A stretch of 49,126 bases of DNA from Kineococcus sp. TRM81007 (GTDB lineage Bacteria > Actinomycetota > Actinomycetes > Actinomycetales > Kineococcaceae), in the NCBI RefSeq assembly GCF_022669155.1, contig NZ_JALBVB010000051.1:1-49126 (forward strand), in the 5' to 3' direction. The notes under the pieces were generated by a model that ran no database searches, had not been told where the DNA came from, and worked only from the letters and a program-made list of their open reading frames with translations. Positions within the stretch are counted from its first letter, which is position 1; each line of letters opens with the position of its first letter. This document shows positions 1-7,633 of the stretch, piece after piece. The translations under genes were made by a program, and so were the position numbers.

Positions 1-2
1 CC

Positions 3-2237
3 GCGCTGGACGCGGCCGACGCCCGTGCGCGGCACGCCGCGCTGGCCGCGGCCGAGGCGGAGCTGGAACGGGCCGCCGGCGAGCGCGCGCGGTGCACGGC
101 CGAGCGCGCGCGGTGCGCGGCCGAGCTCGCGGAGGCCGCCGCCGGCGCCGGGGGTGCCGGCGAGGAGGAGCTGCGCGCCGCGCGCGCCGACCGCGACGCG
201 GTCCTGGCACCGCTGCGCGACGGGGGCGCGCTGGACACCGCCGCCGCCGCAGAGCTGCTGGCGGCGGTCGCGCGCGCCGACACCGCCGCGGACGCCCTGC
301 TGGAGCACGCCGAGGCGGCCGCCCGGTTGCGCCAGCTGCGCCGCGACGCCGAGCGCGCCGAGGAGTCGGAGCGGGCCGCGGCCGCCGTGGAGGAGGCCGC
401 CCGCCGCGCCACCGGGCAGGCGCGCACCGCTCTCGCGCAGCTGTTCACGGACGCCGGGGTGCGGGTGCCCGGGCCGGAGGGGCCCGCGTCGGCGCTGGCG
501 GCCCTGGAGCTGCTGGGTGCCGAGCGGGCCGCGGCGGCGGCCGCCGACGCGCGGGCGCAGGAGCTGCGCGCCGACGCCGACGCGCACCTGGCGCAGCTCG
601 GGGCGGTCCTGGAGCGGTGCGGTCGCGGCGGCACCGCGGACGCCGGGCTGGAGCCGGCGCTGGAGGCGGCCCGCGCGGTGCTGGCCGCCGCGGACGAGGC
701 TCAGGTGGAGCGGGCGCTGGCGGCCGAGCGGCAGCGCGCCGCGGAGGGCGCCGAGCAGCGGCACGGGCGGTGCGCGGAGCGGGCCGCGCGGGCGGCGGGG
801 GCGTTCCGCGACGCCGCCGTCGCCGCCGGCCTGCCGGACGGGCTGGGACCGGCCGGCTGGGCGGCGCGCGCGCAGAGCCTGCGGGTGGCGGCGGAGCGCG
901 CGGAGGCCGCGGCCGCCGCGCTGGCCCGCGCTGCGGCGCGCGAGGAGCACGTCGCCGCGCACGCCCGCCGGGTCGCCGCCGTGGCCGCCCGCCTGGGCGT
1001 CTCGTGCGACGCCGACGAGCCGGGGTCCGTGGCCGGGGTGCTGGCGGAGCTGGCGGAGCGGCTGCGCACCAGCCGCGCCGACGAGGGCACCGCCGCCGCC
1101 CTGGAGCAGCAGCTGGCCGAGCTGGCCGCTGAGCGCGCCGGGCAGGAGGCCCGCCGGGAGGCCGCCGAGGCGGAGCTCGCCGCGCTGCGCGGCCCGGGTG
1201 AGGAGCCGGCCGCCCTGGCGGAGCGGGCCGCGCGCAGCCGCGAGCTGCTGGGTGAGCGCGCCGTCGAGGAGGCCGAGCTGGCGGTGCTGGCGGCCGACGC
1301 GGGCTCGGCGGCCGCGGCGGAGGCGCTGGTGCGGGAGGTGGGCGAGCGCACCGACGCGGACCTGCGCACCGACGCCGAGCAGCTCGCCGCGGCCGCGGAG
1401 GCGGCGCACGAGGCGTCGGCGCAGGCGCAGCAGGCGGTGGGCCGGGCGCAGACGGAGCTGGAGCGCCTGACCAGCGGCGCCGACGCGAACGTGCTGGCGG
1501 CGCGCCGCGCGGAGGCGCTGGCGGGGCTGCACGCCGACACCGAGCGGTACGTGCAGGTGGACCTGCAGCGCACGGTGCTGCGCCGACAGCTGGAGGAGTT
1601 CTCCACCGCGCGCGAGAACCCGCTGCTGACCGAGGCCGGGCGCGTGCTGTCGGTGCTGACGGCGGGGCGCTGGACGGGCCTGAGCGCCGTCGACGACGGC
1701 GGCAGCCGCCGCCTGGCGGTGCGCCGCGGCGACGGGGAGGTCCTGGAGGGCGTGGACGGGCTGTCCGAGGGCACCGCGGACCAGGTGTTCCTGGCGCTGC
1801 GGCTGGCAGCGATCGCCGCCGAGCACCGCCTCCTCGTGCGGGCCGGGCGCGGCCCGCTGCCGGTGGTGCTCGACGACGTGCTCATGACGTTCGACGAGCC
1901 CCGCACGGGCGCGGCGCTGGCGGCGCTGGCGGAGCTGGCCCGCGACGTGCAGGTGGTGCTGCTGACCCACCACGCGGACGTCGCCGAGCGGGCGGCGGGC
2001 CTGGCGGGCAACGGCCACGACGTCACGGTGACGCGGTTGCCCGCTCCCCCGGCGGCCGGCGACCTCGCCGTCGGTGCCACGGCGCCGGCCCGCCCGGGGA
2101 AGCCGTCCCGCGGCGCCGGCGCGGACCCGCAGCTGGTGCGGGCGTGGGCGCGCGAGCAGGGGCTGCCGGTCGCCGACCGGGGCCGGGTCAGCGAGCAGCT
2201 GGTGCTGGACTACCTCGCCGCCCACGACCTGTCCTGA
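3..2237 (+). CDS. SMC/YhaN-like AAA ATPase with C-terminal Lsr2-type domain (5' partial)
   Basis: The reading frame is open from the window edge, so the N-terminus with Walker A lies outside; 744 residues are visible. Residues 1-520 are an Ala/Glu/Arg-rich helical region, as expected of the coiled coil of SbcC/YhaN-type ATPases. The C-terminal ATPase lobe follows: a signature-like LSEGTADQVFLALRLAA near residue 585 and a hydrophobic Walker B strand LPVVLDDVLMTFDEPR near 620, then a D-loop/H-loop region ending VVLLTHH. The last 36 residues (VRAWAREQGLPVADRGRV and following) match the Lsr2 C-terminal DNA-binding domain, which recognises AT-rich minor groove. Such ATPases normally pair with a SbcD/YhaO-like nuclease, expected upstream outside the window. 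DNA processing is inferred from the family. The gene converges on the oxidoreductase at 2242 with a 4-bp gap. Confidence 0.85.
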   Translation, partial: ALDAADARARHAALAAAEAELERAAGERARCTAERARCAAELAEAAAGAGGAGEEELRAARADRDAVLAPLRDGGALDTAAAAELLAAVARADTAADALLEHAEAAARLRQLRRDAERAEESERAAAAVEEAARRATGQARTALAQLFTDAGVRVPGPEGPASALAALELLGAERAAAAAADARAQELRADADAHLAQLGAVLERCGRGGTADAGLEPALEAARAVLAAADEAQVERALAAERQRAAEGAEQRHGRCAERAARAAGAFRDAAVAAGLPDGLGPAGWAARAQSLRVAAERAEAAAAALARAAAREEHVAAHARRVAAVAARLGVSCDADEPGSVAGVLAELAERLRTSRADEGTAAALEQQLAELAAERAGQEARREAAEAELAALRGPGEEPAALAERAARSRELLGERAVEEAELAVLAADAGSAAAAEALVREVGERTDADLRTDAEQLAAAAEAAHEASAQAQQAVGRAQTELERLTSGADANVLAARRAEALAGLHADTERYVQVDLQRTVLRRQLEEFSTARENPLLTEAGRVLSVLTAGRWTGLSAVDDGGSRRLAVRRGDGEVLEGVDGLSEGTADQVFLALRLAAIAAEHRLLVRAGRGPLPVVLDDVLMTFDEPRTGAALAALAELARDVQVVLLTHHADVAERAAGLAGNGHDVTVTRLPAPPAAGDLAVGATAPARPGKPSRGAGADPQLVRAWAREQGLPVADRGRVSEQLVLDYLAAHDLS

Positions 2238-2244
2238 GCGCTCA
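2235..2244. other. Palindrome carrying both convergent stop codons
   Basis: TGAGCGCTCA is a perfect 10-bp palindrome that supplies the TGA stop of the plus-strand ATPase and the TGA stop of the minus-strand oxidoreductase. No longer terminator hairpin is visible between the genes, so the two transcripts probably run into each other. Confidence 0.6.
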
Positions 2245-3285
2245 GCCCGTCCCGGCTGCCGCGTACGAGACCCCGAGCCGGGCGGCGACCTCGTCGAGGG
2301 CGCGCATCCCGGCCTCGACGTCGGCGGCGGGCCGCAGCGGCGTGGTGGTGCGCCCGGCGCCGATGCACGCGGCGACCTCCGTGGCCTGGTGGTGCAGCCC
2401 CCCGTGGTCACCGGGCTCGGGGTCGCTCCAGCGGTCCAGCAGGCGGCCGTCGGCGGCGAGCAGCTCGACGTCGCCGGGGGTGAAGAACCGGCGGGGCAGC
2501 ACCAGCGTCGCCTCCGTCCCGGCGATCACGGCCGTGCAGGGGGTGACGCTGAACAGCGTGGTGTGCAGCACCGACCGCCGCCCGCCGACGTGCGCGAGCA
2601 GTGCGGAGGCCTGGCCGTTGACGCCGGCAGGAGCGTCCTGGCCGGAGGCGTGCACCGCCTCGGCCGGTCCCAGCACCCACGTCGCCAGCGCGGTGAGGTA
2701 GCTGCCGAGGTCCAGCAGGGTGCCGCCGGCCAGGGCCGGGTCGAGGATGCGGTGGCCAGGCTCGAAGTGCTCGCCGTGGTCGGCGAGCACGGTGCGCACG
2801 TCGCCCAGCAGCCCGCGCTCGAGGACCTGGCGCACGACGTCGAGGCGCGGCAGGAACAGCGTCCACATCGCCTCGGCGCAGAACACCCCGCGGGTGGCGG
2901 CCGCCTCGGCGACCTCCTGCGCCTGGGCGGCGTCCAGGCCGAGGGGCTTCTCCACCAGGACGTGCTTGCCGGCCTCCACCGCCAGCAGCGCCAGGTCGCG
3001 GTGCGTGTGGTGCGGGGTGGCGACGTACGCGACGTCCACGGACGGGTCCGCCAGCAGCGCCTCGTACGAGTCGTGGGCGACCTCGACGCCGGCGGCACCG
3101 GCGAACCGCTGCGCCGAGGCCCGCCCGCGCGAGCCGACCGCCACGACGCGCTGGTCGGTGGAAGCGGCCAGCGCGGCGGTGAAGCGCTGCGCGATCCACC
3201 CGGTGCCCAGCACGCCCCACCGCAGCGCCGGCACGGCCTCCCAGCGGCGGCGCGGGGCGGGCAGGCGCAGCTCCGCGGCGCTCAC
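2242..3285 (-). CDS. Gfo/Idh/MocA family oxidoreductase
   Basis: A 347-residue NAD(P)-dependent oxidoreductase. The Rossmann nucleotide-binding motif GVLGTGWIAQRF is at about residue 24. The family EKP motif (VEKPLGLDAAQAQEV) lies near residue 110, followed by the beta-sheet substrate domain. The GTG start at 3285 overlaps the stop of the preceding gene (GTGA, 3282-3285), which implies translational coupling. It is the last gene of a three-gene operon with a second Gfo/Idh/MocA enzyme and a phytanoyl-CoA dioxygenase homologue. Members act on sugars, inositols or their derivatives; the substrate here cannot be read from sequence. A longer reading frame extends upstream but runs antisense-like through the neighbouring gene. 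Confidence 0.9.
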   Translation of the reverse strand: MSAAELRLPAPRRRWEAVPALRWGVLGTGWIAQRFTAALAASTDQRVVAVGSRGRASAQRFAGAAGVEVAHDSYEALLADPSVDVAYVATPHHTHRDLALLAVEAGKHVLVEKPLGLDAAQAQEVAEAAATRGVFCAEAMWTLFLPRLDVVRQVLERGLLGDVRTVLADHGEHFEPGHRILDPALAGGTLLDLGSYLTALATWVLGPAEAVHASGQDAPAGVNGQASALLAHVGGRRSVLHTTLFSVTPCTAVIAGTEATLVLPRRFFTPGDVELLAADGRLLDRWSDPEPGDHGGLHHQATEVAACIGAGRTTTPLRPAADVEAGMRALDEVAARLGVSYAAAGTG

Positions 3286-4280
3286 CGCTGCACCGCCTCG
3301 GGGCGGCCGGAGCGCATCGAGGCGATCGCGGCGGCGGCGACCCGCTGGGCGGCCACGCCGTCGGCGGCGCTCGCCAGCGCGGGGTCCACCGGCCCGCCGC
3401 GGGCGGCGTCCACCCACGCCTGCAGCTGCAGGCGGTAGGCGTCGGCGAACCTGGGGCGCCAGTCGGGGTCGTGGCCGCGCCCGTGCCGCAGGTCGCGGTC
3501 CACCTGCAAGCGGGCGGGCACCGGCAGGGTGGCGGCGCCCTCGGAACCGACGACCTCGCAGCGCACGTCGTAGCCGTAGCGGGCGGCGAGGAACACCTCG
3601 ACGGTGGTCAGGGCGCCGTCGGCGGTGCGCAGCAGCAGCACCTGCGGGTCCACGAGCGCCGGCTCCCCCGCCGTCGCGGCGGCGGGCGCGTGCCAGGACA
3701 CCTCCGCGGCCTCGCTGCCCAGCAGCCACGGCACGACGTCGAGGTCGTGGATCGCCGAGCCCGTCACCGAGGACTCCGACGTGGCGCCCGGCCCGGGGGC
3801 GACGCCGCGGCTGACGTGGTGCACGAGCACGGGCCGGCCCAGCTCCCCGGTACGCAGGGCCCGCGCCAGCGCGACGTACCCGGGGTCGAAGCGGCGCATG
3901 AACCCGACCGCGAACAGCGGTGCACCCGGCGCCGCCGCGGCGGCGGCCACCTCCAGGGCGCCGTCCAGCGTGGGCGCGAGGGGTTTCTCGCACAGCACCG
4001 GTTTCCCCGCGGCCAGCGCCGCGGCGGCCAGGGCGGGGTGGGTGGCGTCGGGCGAGGCGATGACGACGGCGTCCACGTCCGCGGCGCCGACCAGCTCCAG
4101 CGGGTCGGCGAGCACGCGTGCTCCCCCGGCGTCGGCGGCCGCGGCGGCGGCGCGCGCGGTGTCGGGGTCGGCGACGGCCGTGACGACGGCGCCGCTGACG
4201 AAGCGGTGCAGCGTGCGGGCGTGGTCGGCGCCCATGACCCCGGCACCGGCCACGCCCACCCGCAGGACGTGCTGCGTCAC
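3282..4280 (-). CDS. Gfo/Idh/MocA family oxidoreductase (inositol 2-dehydrogenase-like)
   Basis: A 332-residue NAD(P)-dependent oxidoreductase. The N-terminal Rossmann motif GVAGAGVMGADHARTLH begins near residue 8, the CEKPLAPT motif is near residue 93, and the segment GSAIHDLDVVPWLLG (a D/H-containing catalytic-region motif of inositol dehydrogenase-like members) is near residue 170. The start is the GTG at 4280, which overlaps the TGA of the dioxygenase gene in GTGA; the downstream enzyme is coupled the same way at 3282-3285. The two paralogues are clearly diverged, so they probably catalyse successive or opposite redox steps in one sugar or cyclitol pathway. That pathway role is inferred from the operon and from the LacI regulator at 5600. 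Confidence 0.9.
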   Translation of the reverse strand: MTQHVLRVGVAGAGVMGADHARTLHRFVSGAVVTAVADPDTARAAAAAADAGGARVLADPLELVGAADVDAVVIASPDATHPALAAAALAAGKPVLCEKPLAPTLDGALEVAAAAAAPGAPLFAVGFMRRFDPGYVALARALRTGELGRPVLVHHVSRGVAPGPGATSESSVTGSAIHDLDVVPWLLGSEAAEVSWHAPAAATAGEPALVDPQVLLLRTADGALTTVEVFLAARYGYDVRCEVVGSEGAATLPVPARLQVDRDLRHGRGHDPDWRPRFADAYRLQLQAWVDAARGGPVDPALASAADGVAAQRVAAAAIASMRSGRPEAVQR

Positions 4281-5467
4281 GCGCGCGCCTCGCGGCGGCG
4301 GGCGGCGTGCTCGCGCAGCCGCGCGACGGCGTCGGCGGTGTCGGCGTCCTCGCGCAGGCAGTCCCGCAGCACCTCTGCCTGCGAGGGCGGGTTGATCCGC
4401 CCGACGGGCTGGTCCAGGTCCAGGTCGGTGGGGAACGGGTACCCCTCGGCGGAGGCGGCGATCACGTTGTCCAGCACGACGTCGGGGAGTCCCGCGGCGC
4501 GGCGGGCGCGCAGCTGCGGGTACAGCGCCTCGCACACCGCGAGGCGGTCCACGACCTCCAGGGAGCGGCCGAACGCGGAGGAGACCTGCAGCAGGTTCGC
4601 CATGCGCTTGACGTCCGCGGACACGTTGGAACCGGCGCAGTGGAACAGGGCCGGGTTGAAGAACACCGCGTCGCCCTTGCGCAGCGGCAGCTGCACGTAG
4701 TGCTCGTCGAAGTACGCGCGGAACTCCGGCAGCACCACGGCGAGGTAACCGGGTTCGTACTTCTGCGAGTGCGGCAGGTACATCGTCGGCCCGGACTCCA
4801 CGGGCATGTCCACGTGCGCCACCGCGCCCTGCAGCGTCATCACCGGCGAGAGGCGGTGCACGTGCGCGGGGAACCGCTCAGCAGTCTGAAGGGGCATGAA
4901 CCCCAGGTGGTAGTCGCGGTGCGGGGTCTGCGCGGTCCCGCCGGGGTTGACGACGTTGAGGTCGGAGATGACCTGGTACTGCGGGCCCAGCCAGGCCGTG
5001 GAGACGAGGTCGACGACGTCGGTGGCGAAGTAGTCGCAGAACACCTCCGGGTCCCGGCGGGCGAGCTTCTCCAGCGCACCCCACACGCGGTCGTTCGCGC
5101 CGGGCTTGGCGAAGTGGTCGCCGCCGGTGACGCCGGAGGCGTGCTGCTCGTCGATCATCCGCTGGTAGGCGGCGGTGGCGCGGTCGATCACGGCGTCCTC
5201 GAACGCGCCCGCGAACACCGCGATGCCGGCGCCGTCGGCGAGGACGCGGGCGATCTCGTCCTGCGCCTCGCGGCGGACGCTCTCGCCGCCGCCGGCGAGG
5301 TGGGCGCGCAACCGCTCGCCGTAGACGGGCACGCCGTGCTCGACGCGGTCGGCCAGGGGGACCTCGTCCGGGTCGGTACCGACCTCGACGAGGCGGCGGA
5401 ACTCGTCCAGGTCGCAGTACTCGCGGGTCAGCCAGGTGGTGGGACGGCGGGTCGTTGGTGCGGTCAC
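4277..5467 (-). CDS. Phytanoyl-CoA dioxygenase (PhyH) family protein
   Basis: A 396-residue Fe(II)/2-oxoglutarate-dependent oxygenase. The metal-binding HxD motif is in TPHRDYHLGF and the distal histidine in LFHCAGSN, followed by an Arg (DVKRMAN) suited to binding 2-oxoglutarate. The start is GTG 5467 because a strong Shine-Dalgarno GAGGAGG sits six bases upstream. It is the first gene of the coupled operon with two Gfo/Idh/MocA enzymes. The natural substrate is unknown: in this family only a few members act on phytanoyl-CoA, and bacterial ones often hydroxylate small metabolites. Regulation by the divergent LacI protein is likely. A -10-like TAGCGT is visible on the minus strand at 5540-5535, giving a 5' leader of about 60 bases. 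Confidence 0.88.
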   Translation of the reverse strand: MTAPTTRRPTTWLTREYCDLDEFRRLVEVGTDPDEVPLADRVEHGVPVYGERLRAHLAGGGESVRREAQDEIARVLADGAGIAVFAGAFEDAVIDRATAAYQRMIDEQHASGVTGGDHFAKPGANDRVWGALEKLARRDPEVFCDYFATDVVDLVSTAWLGPQYQVISDLNVVNPGGTAQTPHRDYHLGFMPLQTAERFPAHVHRLSPVMTLQGAVAHVDMPVESGPTMYLPHSQKYEPGYLAVVLPEFRAYFDEHYVQLPLRKGDAVFFNPALFHCAGSNVSADVKRMANLLQVSSAFGRSLEVVDRLAVCEALYPQLRARRAAGLPDVVLDNVIAASAEGYPFPTDLDLDQPVGRINPPSQAEVLRDCLREDADTADAVARLREHAARRREARA

Positions 5468-5599
5468 GGGGAACCTCCTCGGCTCGACGGCCGGTGCGGC
5501 CGGTGACCTCTCGCCGGTGAGGGCCACGACTGCGACGCTACGGCGCGCGCCGGTGCCGCGGGCCTTGCCGATCCGTCATTTCCCCACCATCCTCGCGCC
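5468..5599. promoter_or_regulatory. Divergent promoter region with GC palindrome
   Basis: This 132-bp gap separates the minus-strand oxygenase operon from the plus-strand LacI gene. On plus, TTGCCG (5565-5570), a 17-base spacer and CATCCT (5588-5593) end six bases before the LacI GTG, which predicts a leaderless message. On minus, TAGCGT (5540-5535) can serve as -10 for the operon. The perfect 12-bp palindrome CGGCGCGCGCCG (5541-5552) abuts that -10 and is the best visible candidate LacI operator. Confidence 0.45.
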
Positions 5600-6628
5600 G
5601 TGCCCCGCACCTTCCGCGTCCGCGACATCGCCTGGCAGGCGGGGGTGTCGGAGACCACCGTCGACCGCGTCCTCAACGGCCGCCCGGGGGTGCGCGCCAC
5701 CACCGTCGACGAGGTGCACCGGGCGATCGCGGACCTCGAGCGGCAGCGCACCCAGCTGCGTCTGACGGGGCGCACCTTCGTCGTGGACGTCGTCGTGGAC
5801 GCCCCGGAGCGCTTCACCTCCGCGGTGCGGGAGGCGCTGGAGCGCACCCTGCCGGTGCTGCGCCCGGCGGTGCTGCGCTGCCGGTTCGACTTCTCCGACG
5901 AGGCGCCCGCCGTGCAGGTCGCGCAGCGCCTGCTGCGCGCGACGCGGCGCGGCTCGCACGGCGTGGTGCTCAAGGCCCCGGAGCACCCGGACGTGGTCGC
6001 GGCGGTGGACCGCCTGCGCGAGCGCGGGGTGCCGGTGGTCACCCTGGTCACCGACCTGCCGGGCAGCGCGCGCGTCGCCTACGTGGGCATCGACAACCGG
6101 GCGGCCGGCGCGACCGCGGCCTACCTGGTGGGCCGCTGGGGCGGACCGGGCGGGGGCACGGTGCTGGTGGCCCGGGGCCGCTCCACGTTCGAGGGGGAGG
6201 ACGCCCGGTTCGAGGGGTTCCGCCGCACCCTGGCCGAGCACTCCCCGCGGGCCGCCGTGCGCGAGGCCACCGGCGGGGCACCGCTGGCGGAGCTGGTGCG
6301 CGCGGCGCTGCGCGAGGACCCGGGCGTGGACTCCGTCTACTCGATGTACGCCTCGGGCAGCTCGGCGGGCGTGCGGGCGGCGTTCGCGGCGGCGGGGCGC
6401 ACGTGCCGGTTGTTCGTCGGGCACGACCTGCACCCCGAGCACGAGCACCTGCTGCGCACCGGGGAGATGGACGTGGTGCTGCACCACGACCTGCCCGGTG
6501 ACCTGCGCCGGGCCTGCCACGCGCTGCTGCAGGCGCGCGGGGAGCTGCCCGGCGCCCCGCACTCGTGGCCGTCGTCGGTGCAGGTCGTCACGCCGTTCAA
6601 CCCACCGCTGCCGCTGCCCGCTCCCTGA
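5600..6628 (+). CDS. LacI family transcriptional regulator
   Basis: A 342-residue repressor-type protein. The N-terminal LacI helix-turn-helix spans residues 4-50 (RVRDIAWQAGVSETTVDRVL, with hinge-like continuation). A periplasmic-binding-protein-like sugar sensor follows from about residue 62, with typical blocks GVVLKAPEH, VAYVGIDNRAAGATAAYL and VDSVYSMYASGSSAG. This sensor resembles the subgroup that binds sugars or cyclitols. It is transcribed divergently from the dioxygenase-oxidoreductase operon and is its likely local regulator. The start is GTG 5600; no Shine-Dalgarno is visible but a -10-like CATCCT is six bases upstream, consistent with leaderless translation. Confidence 0.9.
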   Translation: MPRTFRVRDIAWQAGVSETTVDRVLNGRPGVRATTVDEVHRAIADLERQRTQLRLTGRTFVVDVVVDAPERFTSAVREALERTLPVLRPAVLRCRFDFSDEAPAVQVAQRLLRATRRGSHGVVLKAPEHPDVVAAVDRLRERGVPVVTLVTDLPGSARVAYVGIDNRAAGATAAYLVGRWGGPGGGTVLVARGRSTFEGEDARFEGFRRTLAEHSPRAAVREATGGAPLAELVRAALREDPGVDSVYSMYASGSSAGVRAAFAAAGRTCRLFVGHDLHPEHEHLLRTGEMDVVLHHDLPGDLRRACHALLQARGELPGAPHSWPSSVQVVTPFNPPLPLPAP

Positions 6629-6630
6629 CT

Positions 6631-6666
6631 CCCCGGCCCCGGCCCCGGCCCCGGCCCCGGCCCCGG
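6631..6666. repeat. (CCCCGG)6 hexanucleotide tandem repeat
   Basis: Six perfect, uninterrupted copies of CCCCGG lie directly after the LacI stop and before the convergent isomerase stop. The minus strand reads (CCGGGG)6, with six G4 tracts, enough for a G-quadruplex in the 3' region of the isomerase transcript. It may serve as a transcription roadblock in place of a hairpin terminator. Confidence 0.9.
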
Positions 6667-6708
6667 ACGGAAGCGAGGGCTCCCGCCCGGGGGTCGGGGG
6701 GAGGAGGG

Positions 6709-7263
6709 TCACCCCAGGGCGGTGGGGAGCTGGGCGAGCTGCAGCAGCATCCACGGGCTGAACGGGGACGGGTCCCGCTGCACCTCGGCGCGCAGCTCGT
6801 CCAGGTCGACCCAGCGCCAGTCCCCCACCTCGGCGGGGTCGGGCGCCAGGTCGGCGGCCAGGTGCGCGGTGAACACCGGGCACACCTCGTTCTCCACCGT
6901 GCCGTCGGCCATCTCGGCGCGGTAGCGGAACCGCGGCAGCACCGGTTCCACGCCCGCCACCGAGGTGCCCAGCTCGTCGGCGGCGCGGCGGTGCACGGCG
7001 TCGGCGGGCTCCTCCCCCGGGCCGGGGTGGCCGCAGAAGGAGTTCGTCCACACCCCCGGCCACGTGCGCTTGACCTCGGCGCGGCGGGTCAGCAGGGTGC
7101 GCCCGGCGCCGTCCACGACCCAGCAGGAGAACGCCAGGTGCAGGGGCGTGGCGGAGTGGTGCACGCTCGCCTTGGGGGCGGTGCCGCACGGGACGCCGTC
7201 CTCGCTGAGCAGGACGACGAGCTCGGTGCTCCCGGCGGTGGCGCAGGTGGTGGGGGCGGTCAC
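6709..7263 (-). CDS. idi: Isopentenyl-diphosphate delta-isomerase, type I
   Basis: A 184-residue Nudix-fold enzyme that interconverts isopentenyl and dimethylallyl diphosphate for isoprenoid, carotenoid and quinone synthesis. The catalytic cysteine is in TNSFCGHP (about residue 73) and the catalytic glutamate in ENEVCPVF (about residue 127). An early His-His pair (SVHHSATPLHLAF) supplies metal ligands. Length and motifs match the IDI-1 family. The GTG start at 7263 is preceded by TACGGT (7275-7270), six bases upstream, so the gene is probably leaderless. It is separate from the azlCD genes, whose stop is 55 bases upstream, and it converges with the LacI gene. Confidence 0.95.
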   Translation of the reverse strand: MTAPTTCATAGSTELVVLLSEDGVPCGTAPKASVHHSATPLHLAFSCWVVDGAGRTLLTRRAEVKRTWPGVWTNSFCGHPGPGEEPADAVHRRAADELGTSVAGVEPVLPRFRYRAEMADGTVENEVCPVFTAHLAADLAPDPAEVGDWRWVDLDELRAEVQRDPSPFSPWMLLQLAQLPTALG

Positions 7264-7269
7264 CGGAGC

Positions 7270-7275
7270 ACCGTA
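7270..7275 (-). promoter_or_regulatory. -10 hexamer of idi, leaderless
   Basis: TACGGT on the minus strand ends six bases before the idi GTG, so transcription should begin at or next to the start codon. No clear -35 is seen. Confidence 0.45.
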
Positions 7276-7318
7276 CGCGCCAGGCCCCCGGCGTGCCCGG
7301 CCTGCGACCGCGCGCGCG

Positions 7319-7633
7319 TCACCCCCAGCCGGTGAGGGCCCGCACGCCCGCGGCCGACGCGGCGGCGGCGACGATCACCACGAGGAAGGGCGCCCGCAGC
7401 GCCAGCGCCACCGCGGCGACCCCCAGGCCCACCAGCCGCGCGTCCACCGCGAGGCGGTCGCCGTCGCTGGCGGTCTGCACCACGACGAGCGCCGCCAGCA
7501 GGGCCGCCGGCAGCAGGGCGCCGGCGCGGCGGGCGCGGGGGTGCTCCAGCAGGCGGGCCGGCACGAGGTGCCCGGCGAGCTTGAGCGCGTAGGCGATCGC
7601 CCCGGCGACCAGGACCGCCACCCAGGTGCTCAC
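7319..7633 (-). CDS. azlD: AzlD family branched-chain amino acid export subunit
   Basis: A 104-residue membrane protein with about four hydrophobic segments. It starts with a long transmembrane stretch after VSTWVAVLVAGAIAYALKLA and contains the family-typical PAALLAALVVVQ helix. AzlD is the small partner of AzlC in two-component exporters of branched-chain amino acids and analogues. Its GTG start overlaps the azlC stop (GTGA, 7630-7633), so the two subunits should be made together. Confidence 0.88.
   Translation of the reverse strand: MSTWVAVLVAGAIAYALKLAGHLVPARLLEHPRARRAGALLPAALLAALVVVQTASDGDRLAVDARLVGLGVAAVALALRAPFLVVIVAAAASAAGVRALTGWG

Noticed and set aside
3-2237. Truncated pseudogene at the window start
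   Set aside because: The frame is open right to the edge with conserved C-terminal ATPase motifs, so it is cut by the window, not broken.
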